Shown: piece after piece, positions 1 through 37,050 of the stretch
How positions within the stretch are numbered: position 1 is the first letter of the stretch
How the letters are laid out: each line of letters opens with the position of its first letter
Assembly: GCA_963662175.1 (NCBI GenBank)
Contig: OY759223.1
Span: 5,737,549-5,801,548 of the forward strand
Source of the DNA: Aradus depressus
Taxonomy: Eukaryota; Arthropoda; Insecta; Hemiptera; Aradidae
Length of the DNA: 64,000 nucleotides
Reading direction: 5' to 3'
Made by a program: the position numbers and the translations under genes
Notes under the pieces: model-generated
Told to the model about the DNA's origin: nothing
Databases searched by the model: none
What the model saw: only the letters and a program-made list of their open reading frames with translations

Positions 1-1526
1 AAAAAAAAAAATTCCAAAAAGAGTCATTCAGTTTGAAAAACATGAAAAAAGATATTTGTCATTTAATTTTTTCTGCTGAAAACCGAATAAATTATTTATT
101 CATACATTTTTATAGCAGGATACATAATTTTTTTTTTTTTTCGGCTTACAGCACTTTACAAAAAGTGCTGCAATTATGTTCTTGAAAAATTTACATTTTC
201 TTGGAAAATTTCTTTTTAGTAGAAATATGTTTTTAATATAAAATCTTATATAAAGGAGATCATCTGAAATGAAACAAGGAACTAATTTTTGAAATTCTAA
301 GCTAATATCACTTAATTTTTTTTTTCAAAATGATAAATGCAAAATTTTCTATTAAAATTCTAATGGACTGATTGTTCATTCTGCTTGATATTCATGCAAT
401 AAACTGGTCTACCAACCACCAAAAGCTATGTTATTTTGGTCCCAAGCATCTGAAAATATGGTTTTCTAAAAATTATATTTTCTTGAACAGGAAGAATCTG
501 TGTTCAGACATACATCATTTGGACAATTCATTTTGTCAAGTGAAACTTCTTTAATTGTTGTATTAACTTTTAAATTGTTGTTTATACTAAATTATAAAAA
601 ATCTATTTTGATCGATATTTTGCATGTGGCTCTGACACTTCACGAAACTGAATAAAAACAATTTTTAAAAGTTGAATTATTTCAGTGATTTTTTTAGATA
701 TTGAGGAAAAGAACATAAAATGGAAAATGTTAGAAAGCTAAAGAATTGAGAATGAGATATATTTTAGTTTCAGGGTTTAAAATTTTGATCCAATGTGAGT
801 AGAGACGTCGCCCCAACTGTGACAAATCTCCAGTAGGTATGTATGATGGTTATATATATTTTTTTGTTTTTTCAATAAACGCAAAAAGCAAGGTGCAACC
901 GAAACAATAAATTTCATAATAAAGATTAAATGCAAAAAAAAATGTCATTTCCAAACTGAAAAAAAAACAAAAAAAAAAAAAACATAGTTACATCATAATT
1001 CATTTATTACTTTATGAGAAACAAAATTATTAAAGTATTGATAAAGTAATAAATGACTTTTGATGTAATTTTAAAAAAAATTCAGTTCGGAAATTACATT
1101 ATTTTTGCGTTTAGTCAAAAAACAAAAATGGGATTTTTTAGTTAAGCTTTGTTAGCTATAATTTTAAGAGTTTTTATATTCCCTCTCTAAAAATGTAGAT
1201 TTTTGAATGAGGAATCCATTTTTCATAGTTAAAAAAACAATGGCGGGATCCAATTTTGACACTTAAAATGACTACAAGGGTCAAAACGATAATTTTTTTT
1301 TAAAGTACGGGAAATTTGTTAGAAAGTTTTTTATATTTTTGCTTCGTTTTCGCGCAATTTAGAATTGAAAAACGCGGTTTTAGCAGATATTACGTTTTTG
1401 GCTAACTTTGAGCTGCTGTAGGCCTATATCGAAACCATTAATTTCTAAAAATCTAAAATTTTACACAAATACTCAGAAGTACTAAGGGAACATTCTCAGA
1501 AAGTTTGGAGAACTATTTTTTTATAT

Positions 1527-1529
<3 letters not shown>
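1..1529. other. AT-rich non-coding sequence
   Basis: No gene, RNA or complete mobile element is visible. The stretch is A/T homopolymer-rich, with only short spurious ORFs. It lies beyond the polyadenylation signal of the carboxypeptidase gene and is presumably intergenic, or intronic if a longer splice form exists. Confidence 0.5.
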
Positions 1530-1573
<44 letters not shown>

Positions 1574-1620
1574 AATATATATAACAATATATATATATAT
1601 TGTTTGTAATATATATATTC
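1530..1620. repeat. (AT)n microsatellite, interrupted
   Basis: A run of AT dinucleotides of about 40 bp is followed by further AT runs broken by TGTAAT. Confidence 0.9.
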
Positions 1621-1640
1621 ATAACTTCTGATCTAATGAA

Positions 1641-1850
1641 GGGCGCCGGTAGCCTCAGTGGTACCGTGCTATCCTATTGACCTCAAGATCACCGGATTGA
1701 AACCGGGTCGAGGTCATTAGGTTGATTATCTGGGAGGGATGGGAGGCCCATGAGATGGGACGTTAAGGGATGCCAGTGCTATGTCAGGTACTCGTTAAAA
1801 ACCTCAACCTTAGGTAACAAAACCTAGGGTAGGCAAAATTGCAGAGCTAA
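1641..1850 (+). repeat. SINE-1, diverged, 3'-truncated
   Basis: It begins GGCGCCGGTAGC and keeps a degenerate A-box and B-box (GGATTGAAACC), then the body motifs GGGACGTTAA and GTCAGGTACTCGTTAAA. It matches the SINE-1 copies elsewhere in the window but carries many changes. Confidence 0.75.
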
Positions 1851-2235
1851 GAGGGAAGAGATAAGAGCATTGGATGCTTAGGTCCCTGGGTGTACACACA
1901 AGGTCTCCCAATATATCTACTGATCTATATGTAAGGCACTTCTCTAGGGCTAGACATTTGAAAATGTGCATGTAGGTCCCTTTAGGTCATGGGACAAATC
2001 CGAGATTCCTTATTTTAAGTATCTTAAAAAAATTGATTTTCAATATAATTACTCCCGGGTAACGCGGGGTGAACATGCTAGTCTCTACTATAAAAATTAT
2101 TGCGTACTGTCATTTATTTCATGAAATTTATTTAAATCAAAAACGTAGAAGTTTCACTTAATTTGTTTTCTAAACAATATTTTATGTTGCAAGATTTTCA
2201 TGTCTAAAAGCTATTTTTTATAACTTTTTTTAAAA

Positions 2236-2241
2236 TTTATT
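2236..2241 (-). promoter_or_regulatory. Polyadenylation signal AATAAA
   Basis: On the minus strand AATAAA lies about 26 nt past the TAA that closes exon 8 read straight through. This supports exon 8 as a genuine terminal exon. Confidence 0.6.
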
Positions 2242-2266
2242 TCTAGAAACTTGGGCCAGTCACATG

Positions 2267-28254
<25,988 letters not shown>

Positions 28255-28255
28255 T

Positions 28256-28272
28256 CTGAAACAGAGAGGCAG
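28256..28272 (-). promoter_or_regulatory. Splice acceptor directly upstream of the start codon
   Basis: CTGCCTCTCTGTTTCAG on the minus strand: pyrimidine tract and AG, ending 1 nt before ATG. Confidence 0.7.
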
Positions 28273-28504
28273 AAAATATTATACATAGGTCGAAGAGGGC
28301 AAAGACAATCCGAATAATACAGGGAAGATCGACAACTATGTACTTCCCCAAATGTACGAAGTATAGGGGATGTTATGTAATCGGTTAGAAATTCGATGTG
28401 GAGTTATCACCAGAATTTCATGTTTTTAGACCTCCTAATAACAATAATCTAAAAAAATAATTTCTGTTTATAAACACGATAACTTCCGATAGAATGAATG
28501 CATC

Positions 28505-29141
28505 CAGGGGCGTAGTCAGGGGGGGACAAGGGAGGGCGCGAGCCCCCCCTGGCCAGAGCTAAAAACCAAGATAAAAATTAAATAAACTAAAATAAAAATG
28601 TTTTCATAAAAAATGGATTGCTTGCAAGTTACCAATAGGATCTTCAAATTTCCCGCGCGTCTGATTCCTAAATCAGCAATCAGCTGTTACATAAATGTAC
28701 ATGTACAAAACAAGTCATATTACATTTATTTAAATATATATGAATTCGATCATTTCATTTCCTCGCTCAAAATCGTCATTTATGTTATACATTATACTCT
28801 TAAAGCTGATTTTACATGCGCAGTAAAAATGCAAAGCGCAGCAACAGCAAATGCACCCTATTGGATGTGAGTAATTTAATTCTAAAAGCACAGAGACCAC
28901 AGCGTGCATTTGCTGCTGCTGCGCTTTGCATTTTCTGCTGCTCATGTAAAGTCAACTTAAGTATTACAGTCGGTGGTTACCTCAGGGGGAGCTTCTAGAG
29001 GTCCGAGTCTCCCAAATTAATAACAAAAATTCTGCAACGCTAACCACAGAAGTTGCGGGCTGTGCCCCCGGGAGTCTATATCCCCATCCTCGTAGCTTAA
29101 CTTTGCCCCCCCCCCCTGCTCAAATCCTGGCTACACCTCTG
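28505..29141. mobile_element. hAT-type non-autonomous element, 637 bp
   Basis: Ends CAGGGGCGTAGTCAGGG and GGCTACACCTCTG form imperfect TIRs. Perfect 8-bp target duplication AATGCATC (28497-28504, 29142-29149). Inside is a long foldback at 28811-28950 and a C-tract near 29106. Confidence 0.88.
28811..28950. repeat. Foldback hairpin, about 46-bp arms
   Basis: TTTACATGCGCAG...ATGCAAAGCGCAGCAACAGC..AAATGCAC pairs with GTGCATTTGCTGCTGCTGCG..CATGTAAA across a 47-nt loop, with few mismatches. Confidence 0.85.
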
Positions 29142-29640
29142 AATGCATCGACACAAAATTTATATGTGTATCCAGAACCCCATAAGGACGACACCCATTA
29201 TTTGCAACGGAATAAGCAGCGAAAAAAAGGGAATCTGAAGGGCCCTAAAAAAATATTCCTGTCTCTACGTATGTCTGTGTGTTTGTCAGTGAACATGATA
29301 ATTCCCGGTAGAATGAGTATATCGACACAAAATGTTCTTTGTTTATTGAGAACATCATAAGGAGTGTTGATGCTGAGCTCACTAGGCCAATGAGAGGCCA
29401 GGGATTAAGGAGGGGACGGGGCTTAACACAAAAATCTCAAAAATGCACCCCCAAGAATTGCATATATGACTCAAAAACCAGGTACCAGATGAAAGGTTGT
29501 ACTCAAAAACCCAAATGGCTGCTTATGTAATACACATATATGTGGGTATGGAAATTTTATCTCTTCAAAACCAATCGATTTTTTGCTCTAAAAATCAATA
29601 GTTGACTTACATAGGGGCGTCTTAATCCTCATACTAAATG

Positions 29641-29790
29641 TTGTTTCGATATATTCATTACATCAATAGTTACTATCTAGCTCTGATCACACTTTTCTCT
29701 TCGGTCAATTTCGCAGAAAATTAAAGCCTCCTTATAGGGTTTTAAATATAAAATATCATATCGAAACATTCATTATATTTCCCGAATAAT
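29641..29790 (-). repeat. Rep-A body, minus orientation
   Basis: TTTCGATATATTCATTACAT and ATCGAAACATTCATTATAT modules. Confidence 0.6.
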
Positions 29791-30206
29791 AAAATTTAAT
29801 TAAATTACATAAAATACATTTATAATTAATATTGAACTAAGAATTAAAAAATCCCAAATAAGTCTCAAGCTGTGGAAATACACTGTCGGTGATTTATCGA
29901 TGACTCACCTTCTCTAAAGCGTTTCACATTTTTGCCAGAATGAATACAAACTAAAAGAACATTCCTGAATAATATACAATTTTCAAATGTAATTTAATTA
30001 CATAAATACATTTCCAATCAATATTAATCTTCTACAACTTTCCCTAGAGATATTTTGTAATTGTTGAAAGAAATGAAAATATTGTTAATACTTAATAATT
30101 CCTCGACTAATTAAATAAAACTTCGATTTTCATAATTTGAAGACAATAACAGAGACAGACATCACATTAAACAAAATTAACTACAACAATATTTTATTAA
30201 ATATAA
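29791..30206. other. No recognisable feature
   Basis: AT-rich, no ORF or repeat signature. Confidence 0.5.
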
Positions 30207-30318
30207 AGCTGCGTCCACACCATGCCGAACGACGAAGTCGAACAAGTGTGTATAAGTCGCCCGGCCTTGTTGAATCATGTCGGGCCGAACCGAACGCAAC
30301 CCGAATCAAGTCGGTTAC

Positions 30319-30885
30319 TAGGGGTGAGACGGTACAGCTGGAGCAGTGACGTGTCACCTAATCTCGGGCCGGAGCAGTTGCCACCTGCTCCATTGGTTTG
30401 AAATTGGACACAGACCTTGGGAGGGAGGATTTTCTCAACGATCTCTGCTCCTGTTCCGCTGTACCGGTACTCGGATCGAGATCGCCGTTACTTTCCAGTT
30501 TCCCCTCCTGTTTTTTTAGGATCTGTGACTGGACAATCCGAAACAAAATGCCGCTTGGCGGAGAAAGCGCACATATTTCAAATACCCCCCCCTTCCTTCA
30601 TTATTTTATTTTCCTTTAACTGAGTTGAAAAATACGAAAAAATAACAGCATTCTTGCCTTCATTTGTGATAATTGGGTCCGTGTTTCTGATATTATCTGG
30701 CCTGCTTTGAAAAATAGCTGTTCGCAGGGGACAGAAGTAGCTACAATGCATACGCGCAGGAGCAACATAATTGCTCCGGTCTCTCCTCTGTGACTGTCAC
30801 TGGACCGGTTAATTATCACAGCTCCAACAGCGTCACTGGAGCAGTTGGACCTGTGACAGAATTTTCCCGGACCGGCACAACCCTA
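30319..30885 (-). mobile_element. hAT-type deletion derivative inside the Harbinger-like element
   Basis: Ends TAGGGGTGAGACGG and CCGGCACAACCCTA are imperfect inverted repeats. Perfect 8-bp duplication TCGGTTAC (30311-30318, 30886-30893). Retains the 3' end of the transposase on the minus strand. Confidence 0.85.
30616..30819 (-). pseudogene. hAT transposase C-terminal (dimerisation) fragment
   Basis: Contains IVATSVPCEQLFFKAGQIIS, then ETRTQLSQMKARMLLFF, the hATC dimerisation motif (usual form SVPCERLFSKAG). Only about 45 residues are recognisable; the rest of the transposase is deleted. It sits inside 30319-30885. Confidence 0.85.
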
Positions 30886-31108
30886 TCGGTTACAGATCAA
30901 AGGAAGTCGAGCCGTCCATCAGTGGTGTAGACGTGTCGAAGCATGTTGCTCAGCTATCAGCTGATGTTATCAGATAACTTTATCACTGGTTATCTGATAA
31001 AAACTAAAAACAAAAAGTCATTTTGTTCAGATTTGTTTTTTGCTCAGAGCATTTATTTCTTTTTTTTTTTATTGCTCTTTTAGTTTTAATTTATTAATTT
31101 TGGTCAAA

Positions 31109-31380
31109 ATGAATTGGAGTGATGAAGAAACAATTTCTTTTATTGAAATGTATGTACCGTGATCTTCGTGGATTGTGTGACTCAACTGATTCAGAACACG
31201 ATGATTGAAACAAAAAACATGATGGAATAATGGAAAAAATTGAGGTTGAAAAAAAGATAAAAAATTTGCAAAGCCAGTTTGCTGAGGAAGAGGAGAAGGA
31301 GTCGAGAAAGGTTGTTGGCTTGCAACAACTGCAATGATAATTGCAGCAGCAGCCACTGCAGTATCTTCTGCATCACTCAT
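31109..31380 (+). pseudogene. MADF/BESS-type DNA-binding protein remnant
   Basis: MNWSDEETISFIEMYVP resembles the start of a MADF (Adf-1/Myb-SANT-like) domain and hits a stop (TGA) at codon 18. Further on, another frame reads KKIKNLQSQFAEEEEKES, as in the linker of these proteins, followed by stops. Such proteins accompany Harbinger transposases. The middle is deleted. Confidence 0.6.
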
Positions 31381-31687
31381 CCTGGGACACGGTTATTTAA
31401 ATAAAATTAAAACTATTTAAATCTACACTTTTCACTATCTGTCTCGACTGTCGATGTGTTCGATCGACACGTCCTCACTTACTGAGGATATGTGGACTAG
31501 TCAAAAGTCGAACGTCTCGAATGGAGTTTGTCGTTGGGCATAATGTGGACAGCATTAGGTTTCCGAAAATATTATTATTATTTTTTTCAATTTTTATTAT
31601 TTATATGTGAGCAACATCAGTCCTCATTCCTAAATATAGTTTCCAAATTAGATATAATTGTTCTCGAGAATAAGCCTTATGCGCCCC

Positions 31688-32275
31688 CTCAACCATTGTG
31701 CGGGCTAGAGCGTAGGGCTTTGGTCGCATGGTCTCACCATGGTTTGCGGGTTCGAATCCCGTCCGGGAGTGAGTTTTATTTCGTAGATAGAACTCCCTCC
31801 CGGGTCCATGGATGTCTTGAATAATTATAGGTTAGGTTAGGTTAGGTTTTATGACTCATGCCCGGGCTTTAACTACGAGGTCATATCGCCTACTACCAGA
31901 GCGCTCTTTCGTCACTCTGGTGGACATGAGCCCGACTCTACTGTGGGAGTCCTAAATTTTGCCTACCCTAAATTTTTTATTCATCTAGGGTAGGGGTCTT
32001 TAACGAGTACCTGACATCGTACAGGCTCGGGACCATCGCTTAACGTCCCATCCGAAGGACGGCGTGCTTAAGATTATTTCACCTCCCAGATAAAGTAAAC
32101 TAAGGGCCTCGGTCGGGTTACGAACCCACGACCTTGAGCTCAGAAGTCAAGCACGCATACCACTGAGCTACCGGCGCCCTCCTGAATAATTATATATAAC
32201 ACATTGACATGGCTAATATGCACCGTACATAAAGCCAAAAGAAAAAAAAAAAAAGAAAAAAAAAAAAAAAAAAAA
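31688..32275 (+). repeat. SINE-2 split by SINE-1
   Basis: tRNA-like head GCGGGCTAGAGCGTAGGGC with B-box GGTTCGAATCCCG, body TAGATAGAACTCCCTCCCGG. After the SINE-1 insert it continues ATGGCTAATATGCACCGTAC and ends A-rich (about 32235-32277). Confidence 0.9.
31830..32182 (-). repeat. SINE-1, full length, inserted in SINE-2
   Basis: Target duplication TGAATAATTATA at 31818-31829 and 32183-32194. Tail reads GGTTAGGTTAGGTTAGG (four pentamers) at 31830. Confidence 0.95.
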
Positions 32276-32456
32276 AACCATTTCATACTATGATCCATAT
32301 AAAACACCTGTTCTAATATAATCATATTCTACAATAGTCCTATTTATATAAAAACTTTAATTTTTATTTTCTTGGCAAAAGTCTTTAAATAACCAATAAT
32401 TTCTATCGTAACTATTTTTAATAACTTCTAAGTTGAGGTCTAGTTCATAACTAAAC

Positions 32457-32560
32457 CTGACGATGGTGTGAAGCTGAAACCGGTAGATGTATTTTTATAA
32501 ATATCTTTAGTGGAATAGACAACATTTCAAAAAAAAGTTTGTTTTATTTATTTAGTAACT
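32457..32560 (+). repeat. Penelope-like-terminal-repeat remnant with hammerhead-like core
   Basis: CTGACGATGGTGTGAAGCTGAAAC, then GGAATAGACAACATTTCAAA and AAAGTTTGTTTTATTTATTT. The latter block recurs at 47.4 kb and 57.18 kb. Family assignment is tentative. Confidence 0.35.
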
Positions 32561-33003
32561 AGGTACTTTTGTTTAATATTTTCATTATTCATTTTTTTCA
32601 GTTATTTGATATTTATAATCAGTTATTATAACTTATGCCCGGGCTTTATGTACGATAACAATAATTTATAACCTATTTTTATGTACAAAGTTATTTCCAA
32701 TTAACATGTTATGGTTTAACGGGATCATTATTATAATAAAAATTAGCAACCCCTACAAAATGTAGATACCTATGTTATTATTAATTGATGAAGTTATATG
32801 AAATTATGAGTCTTCTTCATAGAGGGTGTTGGGTGATGTCACGACCCTATGTTTGAGCAGAACGTTTAAGGATGCTAGGAAATTTGCTAATTCAATGTTT
32901 TATTTAACGTTTTTGTGAACTTTTGTTTGTTTAAACACGTAAACAAATTGTCTCAAGAAAATTTACCTTTTTATTATTTGAAAAGTTATTTATACCCATA
33001 AAA

Positions 33004-33800
33004 GTGAGCAAAATTACTTACTTATCACCCAAGTTACGGGTGAGAATGAAACCCAACATCAACTCGACCGAAAAACTGGTCAACACGAAAAATGGACTCA
33101 TGGATAACCTCAAAGCACGACTGAACAATACAGGTAACCCAGATCAGTCGAACTCACCCCGACTAGTGAGCCAGTCCCCCAGAAGAAGACATGGAGTTCC
33201 CAGCTCTCCCGGAGTCAGCCATGCAGCTAGACGGAGAGCCCTCACCGGGGGCCAGCCACACCCAGCCCAAGCGGAACAGGTACGCAATTCATTCCACTAT
33301 ACCCACGCACAACACATTCGCGCCACTCGCAGCACTCATCACCGACCAACACACTAACGATACCACCCCACAGACCGAAAAACAACTTAAAATCCCCCCA
33401 ATTTTCCTTTGTGAAGCCGATGATTTTCAAAAAGTACTGACAGACATTAAAAGTATCACAACATCTCCATTCGAAACAAAACAATGCCACAAAAAAATTA
33501 AAATATCCCTTATGACATCTGAAGACTTTAGGAAACTGACCAAATTTTACCAAACAAATGACGTAAAATACTATACTTTCCTGGGTATACTGTACCCCGA
33601 GGATAGGAAACTTTCCGTTGTTATCCGAGGGGTTTCATACTCCCTGACTGAAACCGAAATACAAGACGAACTAACCCCGACATACCCAGTCCTGAGTGTA
33701 ACAAGGCTACTGAACAAGGACAAAGGCCCCACTCCACTGTGTGCTGTCGAGCTCCAGAATACTCCGGAGGGGAAAGCGATTTTTCAATTATCTCGTCGTA
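33004..33800 (+). pseudogene. LINE ORF1 N-terminal half (second LINE)
   Basis: Two overlapping frames. 33004-33357 has an ORF1 start region; 33191 onward carries PPIFLCEADDFQKVLTDIKS, FETKQCHKKIKISL, DFRKLTKFYQTNDVKYYTF and EDRKLSVVIRGVSYSLTE, aligning with the central block of the intact ORF1 at 4.8-5.2 kb. It ends at FQLSRR, just before where the zinc knuckles should be. No finger is present. Confidence 0.88.
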
Positions 33801-33804
33801 ACGC

Positions 33805-34329
33805 CAGAGTAGGCTGCGGGTTGACGGACTTCCCATTCCATGGAACCCTAAAGATCAGGCTGTCCGGTACCTTGGTGTATTCTTAGACACACGGCTCACA
33901 TGGAAACTTCACATCAACACAAAACTTACACAAGCATACACCCGTTTAAAACATCTCTATCTACTCATTAACCGCAACACACCCCTCAAACACTCTTGCA
34001 CACTGCTCCTGTACAAAGCGTTACTTCTCCCATTGTTAACATACGCCTGTCCAATATGGCATGGCGCCAGTCCTTCACTCACAACACGACTACAAACATT
34101 TCAGAACAAAATTCTTCGTGTGTCTCTGAATGCACCATGGTTTATCCGAAACAGCCAACTCCATGAGGAACTGGGAGTTCCTCAGGTCGCAGCCTATTTA
34201 AGGTCCTTAGTAGATAACTACCACGGAAGACTAGGCCTGTCTGTGTTCTGGAGCAGCCCACTACAATCTTGGCCAGCCTACTCTCCACAGAAGGCTCAAA
34301 CCAAGATTATACCAAGACATTATTATTAA
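33805..34329 (+). pseudogene. LINE ORF2 C-terminal fragment (second LINE)
   Basis: In a different frame from ORF1: DQAVRYLGVFLDTRLTW, TQAYTRLKHLYLLINRNTPL, LLTYACPIWHGAS, NAPWFIRNSQLHEELGVPQV. Collinear with residues about 740-880 of the intact ORF2; endonuclease and the RT core are gone. Confidence 0.9.
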
Positions 34330-34429
34330 TTAATTTCATTTTATATTTTCCATTTTATACTTTGTGTGAAGAACCAAGATGTTCTGGTCCAAATAAAGTG
34401 TGTTGTTGTTATGAAATTATTTTCAAATA

Positions 34430-36940
34430 AACAAAAAGATCCTGAAATATAGCTAAATCATCACAATGTTTTTATTCAAAGCTGGAGAATCATAAAAAGA
34501 TGAAAACTACTTTTATAGAGAATATTTGAATATTAGGCTTAATATTATATTCCGTTTATTTATTTTTAGTTTAAAAAAACAAACCACCCATAATTCAACT
34601 TTTTTTTTAATACTCAAGTTTATCAAATTCACTTTTCTACAAGAAACCAAAATACGGTAATCAGGCAACAACGTTTTTGATAAGAGTGATTGCATCTTAT
34701 AATTTAGTTTCGATCAATAGTAACTAATTAGCTTCTATTAAATATTTTTTTCCTTAAATAAACAACATACCATTTTTTTTTAAATATAATCGCTATATAC
34801 TTCTTGAAACAGTGTTGCCATTTCTAAAGCTTAATACTTTTCAAAAAATAAAATTATCATAAGAATTCAACAGACACATGTGAAAAGGTTCTCACAATAA
34901 AAACAAATTACAGTTTACTGGACATCATTAGTATTAATAAATATTAACCTCAATTTTTAAATTGTTAACAATTATTAATAAGATATGTTACAACAAGCTT
35001 TTAGATAAGTGTGAATATTTTAGTGTGTGTAATAATTATTTTTCAGTCAACACTATTCTCAAAACTGTTAACAACGGCTCGAAATAACATTTCGGTAATA
35101 ACCTGTACCGCTAGGATAATAGGTGAAAAAAAAAAATGTCAAAAGAAAGGATACACTGCTTCTAGTCCAGGGACCTCGACCTGGAAATTATGAGACCCCC
35201 CCCCCCCCTCCTGCCTGAAATATTATAGGAAAAGATTATTGTAACGCCCCACTAAGATATTTTGTTGAAGATGTTTTTTATTTGACAAAATGGGTGAAAC
35301 TCTCAATGATGTGAACCATAAGTTGTTTTAAGTTTTTTGTTCAGAAAATTGGAGAAGGGAAAGTCGCAAGTATCCGAATAATGGTTGATATTCTTTTGAT
35401 AGCTAACACTTCTACGTCACAGGTCATAGGTCGGAGTGTAGCCCCAAATTCAGAGACTGAAGGACAGCGAAAGAGCCGAAACAGATGGTAAAGTTCCATC
35501 AAATAAAAAGATGGAGGGTTTAGATGGAGAGCGGAAACATACGTTTGAGGTGAGAATAAAAATAAATGAACGAAGGACTATGAGAAGAACAGAAACAGAA
35601 GATAAGGATCCAACAAATACGGAGACCGAATGAAAGCACCCGGGACCAGGGTCCCAGAATCGCACTCGAGTGGCCCTTGTGGCGCCCATTCCTTATATTG
35701 TTGAAAAACACATTAATACAGCAATGTCAGTGCAAAGAATTCAACCAGATATGATGTTAGTCAAACATAAGTAAAAATGAAAATTTGTTCTGGCTCTAAC
35801 GAAAATAGCCAAGGAAGTGGTGGATGTTTATAGTAAAGAAGCAATTGAGTGTAGAAATAAAAAAAAATCAGAACTGAGATTTTGCTGGAAGTTTCAAGAG
35901 TATCGAAAAATAAAACCTTTCTTCCAGAAATAAATCAATGCCATTTATCAGCTTTCGGTCGCGCTGAGTTTCTTTGCTACGAATTACTTTACCCAAATAG
36001 AAAAATATATTTTTTTAACGATAATTATATGTGAATTGTTTGTTAATTATAAACAAATCGTTTTACAATATAAAAATAATTGTTGAGAATGGAATTCACA
36101 GATAATCACACGGCTTTTGTATTGTAAAAAACTATTTGAATATTAAAACATTAAAGTTAATATGGCAACACTGTCAATCGACTCCTTTGTACATCCCAGT
36201 TAGAATTGTTAACTCCAAGCCTATTTTCTTCTTTATTGGTTATAATTGATGATTAATAGAACAAAATACATTGTTGAATGTTCTTTTTACATTTTTAAAT
36301 AAGCCTAAGATATCCTTTATTTATTCATTAGTTATTTTATCTTCTCCTCTATAAGGTACATTTCCTATTTATCTATTTCTTTTTCTTTTTGTAGAAAATA
36401 TATATATAATCTTTCTGTTGTTGTATTTTACTAGGTATTAAATTTATATCTTATTCTTAAGCCTTTCTTTAAGATATTTATTGAAAGCGATAAAGTTTCA
36501 TTTCATTAGGCTTATTCTTAAAACAGCCCCTTAACTAGGTAGCTCTGTAACGAATATAATCGTGAAACACAATTTAAGTTAAGGACTTATATAAGGGATG
36601 ACTTAGCTTAAAAGATACTTAGAAAGTCCAATATGAAGATAATAAACTCCAATCAATATTATGACTGTTCATATTTTTAACTGTAAACTTCCTGATTTCC
36701 GTTTTTAACAGGAAAAGTTATTTTTGTTATACTTAGGTATGACTTACTTCTGGACAACCCATAAGTTCATATGTTTATTTCTTGTACTTTTTAAGAAATC
36801 ATTTGTCTATGATGCAAAATATATAAGTGATGTATATGTACATCTTTGTATTACATTTTTCATATAAGGCGTTTCCCGTTTAATAAATAAACCTGAATAC
36901 AGTTTTATAACTTTGCCTTGAGAACATTTAAAAAAAATGC
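34430..36940. other. AT-rich region with one dispersed-repeat patch
   Basis: No gene. 35418-35680 (TCGGAGTGTAGCCCCAAATT, AGATGGAGAGCGGAAACATA) is related to the tandem units at 62160-62345. A poly-C run lies at about 35191. CAGTGTTGCCAT at 34810 and ATGGCAACACTG at 36162 are inverted, but without a matching target duplication. Confidence 0.5.
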
Positions 36941-37050
36941 GCTAATATTCAATAGTTGACTTACATAGGGGCTCCTAAATTCTCATACTAAATTGCCGAT
37001 ATATTCATTACATCGGTTGTTACTGGGATTTTTGAGTTGATCCGCTCTCA
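36941..37050 (-). repeat. Rep-A body fragment
   Basis: CAATAGTTGACTTACATAGG, then ATATATTCATTACATCGG. Confidence 0.7.

Larger units (their letters stand above)
28345..29640 (+). repeat. Rep-A interrupted by a hAT-type MITE
   Basis: Left palindrome ACTTCCCCAAATGTACGAAG..TATAGGGGATG. The module GATAGAATGAATG is broken at 28504 and resumes as CATCGACACAAAATTTATAT at about 29144. From about 29570 the modules switch to minus orientation (CAATAGTTGACTTACATAGG). Confidence 0.85.
30207..31554 (+). mobile_element. PIF/Harbinger-like element, degenerate, hosting a hAT
   Basis: Imperfect TIRs AGCTGCGTCCACACCATGCC (left) and reverse complement TGCTGTCCACATTATGCCC (right); flanks TAA and TTA. It carries remnants of a MADF/Myb-type partner protein, which Harbinger elements encode. 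Interrupted by the hAT element 30319-30885. Confidence 0.65.
32808..34409 (+). mobile_element. Internally deleted jockey-clade LINE (second family member)
   Basis: Bounded by the 11-bp duplication TATGAAATTAT (32797-32807, 34410-34420). Starts GAG like the first LINE, keeps the 5' UTR and ORF1 N-half, then jumps to the last fifth of ORF2 and the 3' hairpin (AGAAC-CAAGAT-GTTCT, 34370-34385), AATAAA and TGTTGTTGTT. About 2.7 kb is missing relative to 4216-8515. Confidence 0.9.

Noticed and set aside
31831..31848. Interstitial telomere
   Set aside because: The four GGTTA-type units are the tail of a SINE-1 with its own target duplication, not a telomere array.
34810..36173. 1.36-kb hAT element with CAGTGTTGCCAT ends
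   Set aside because: The 12-bp ends are inverted, but the 8-bp flanks do not match and nothing transposase-like lies inside.
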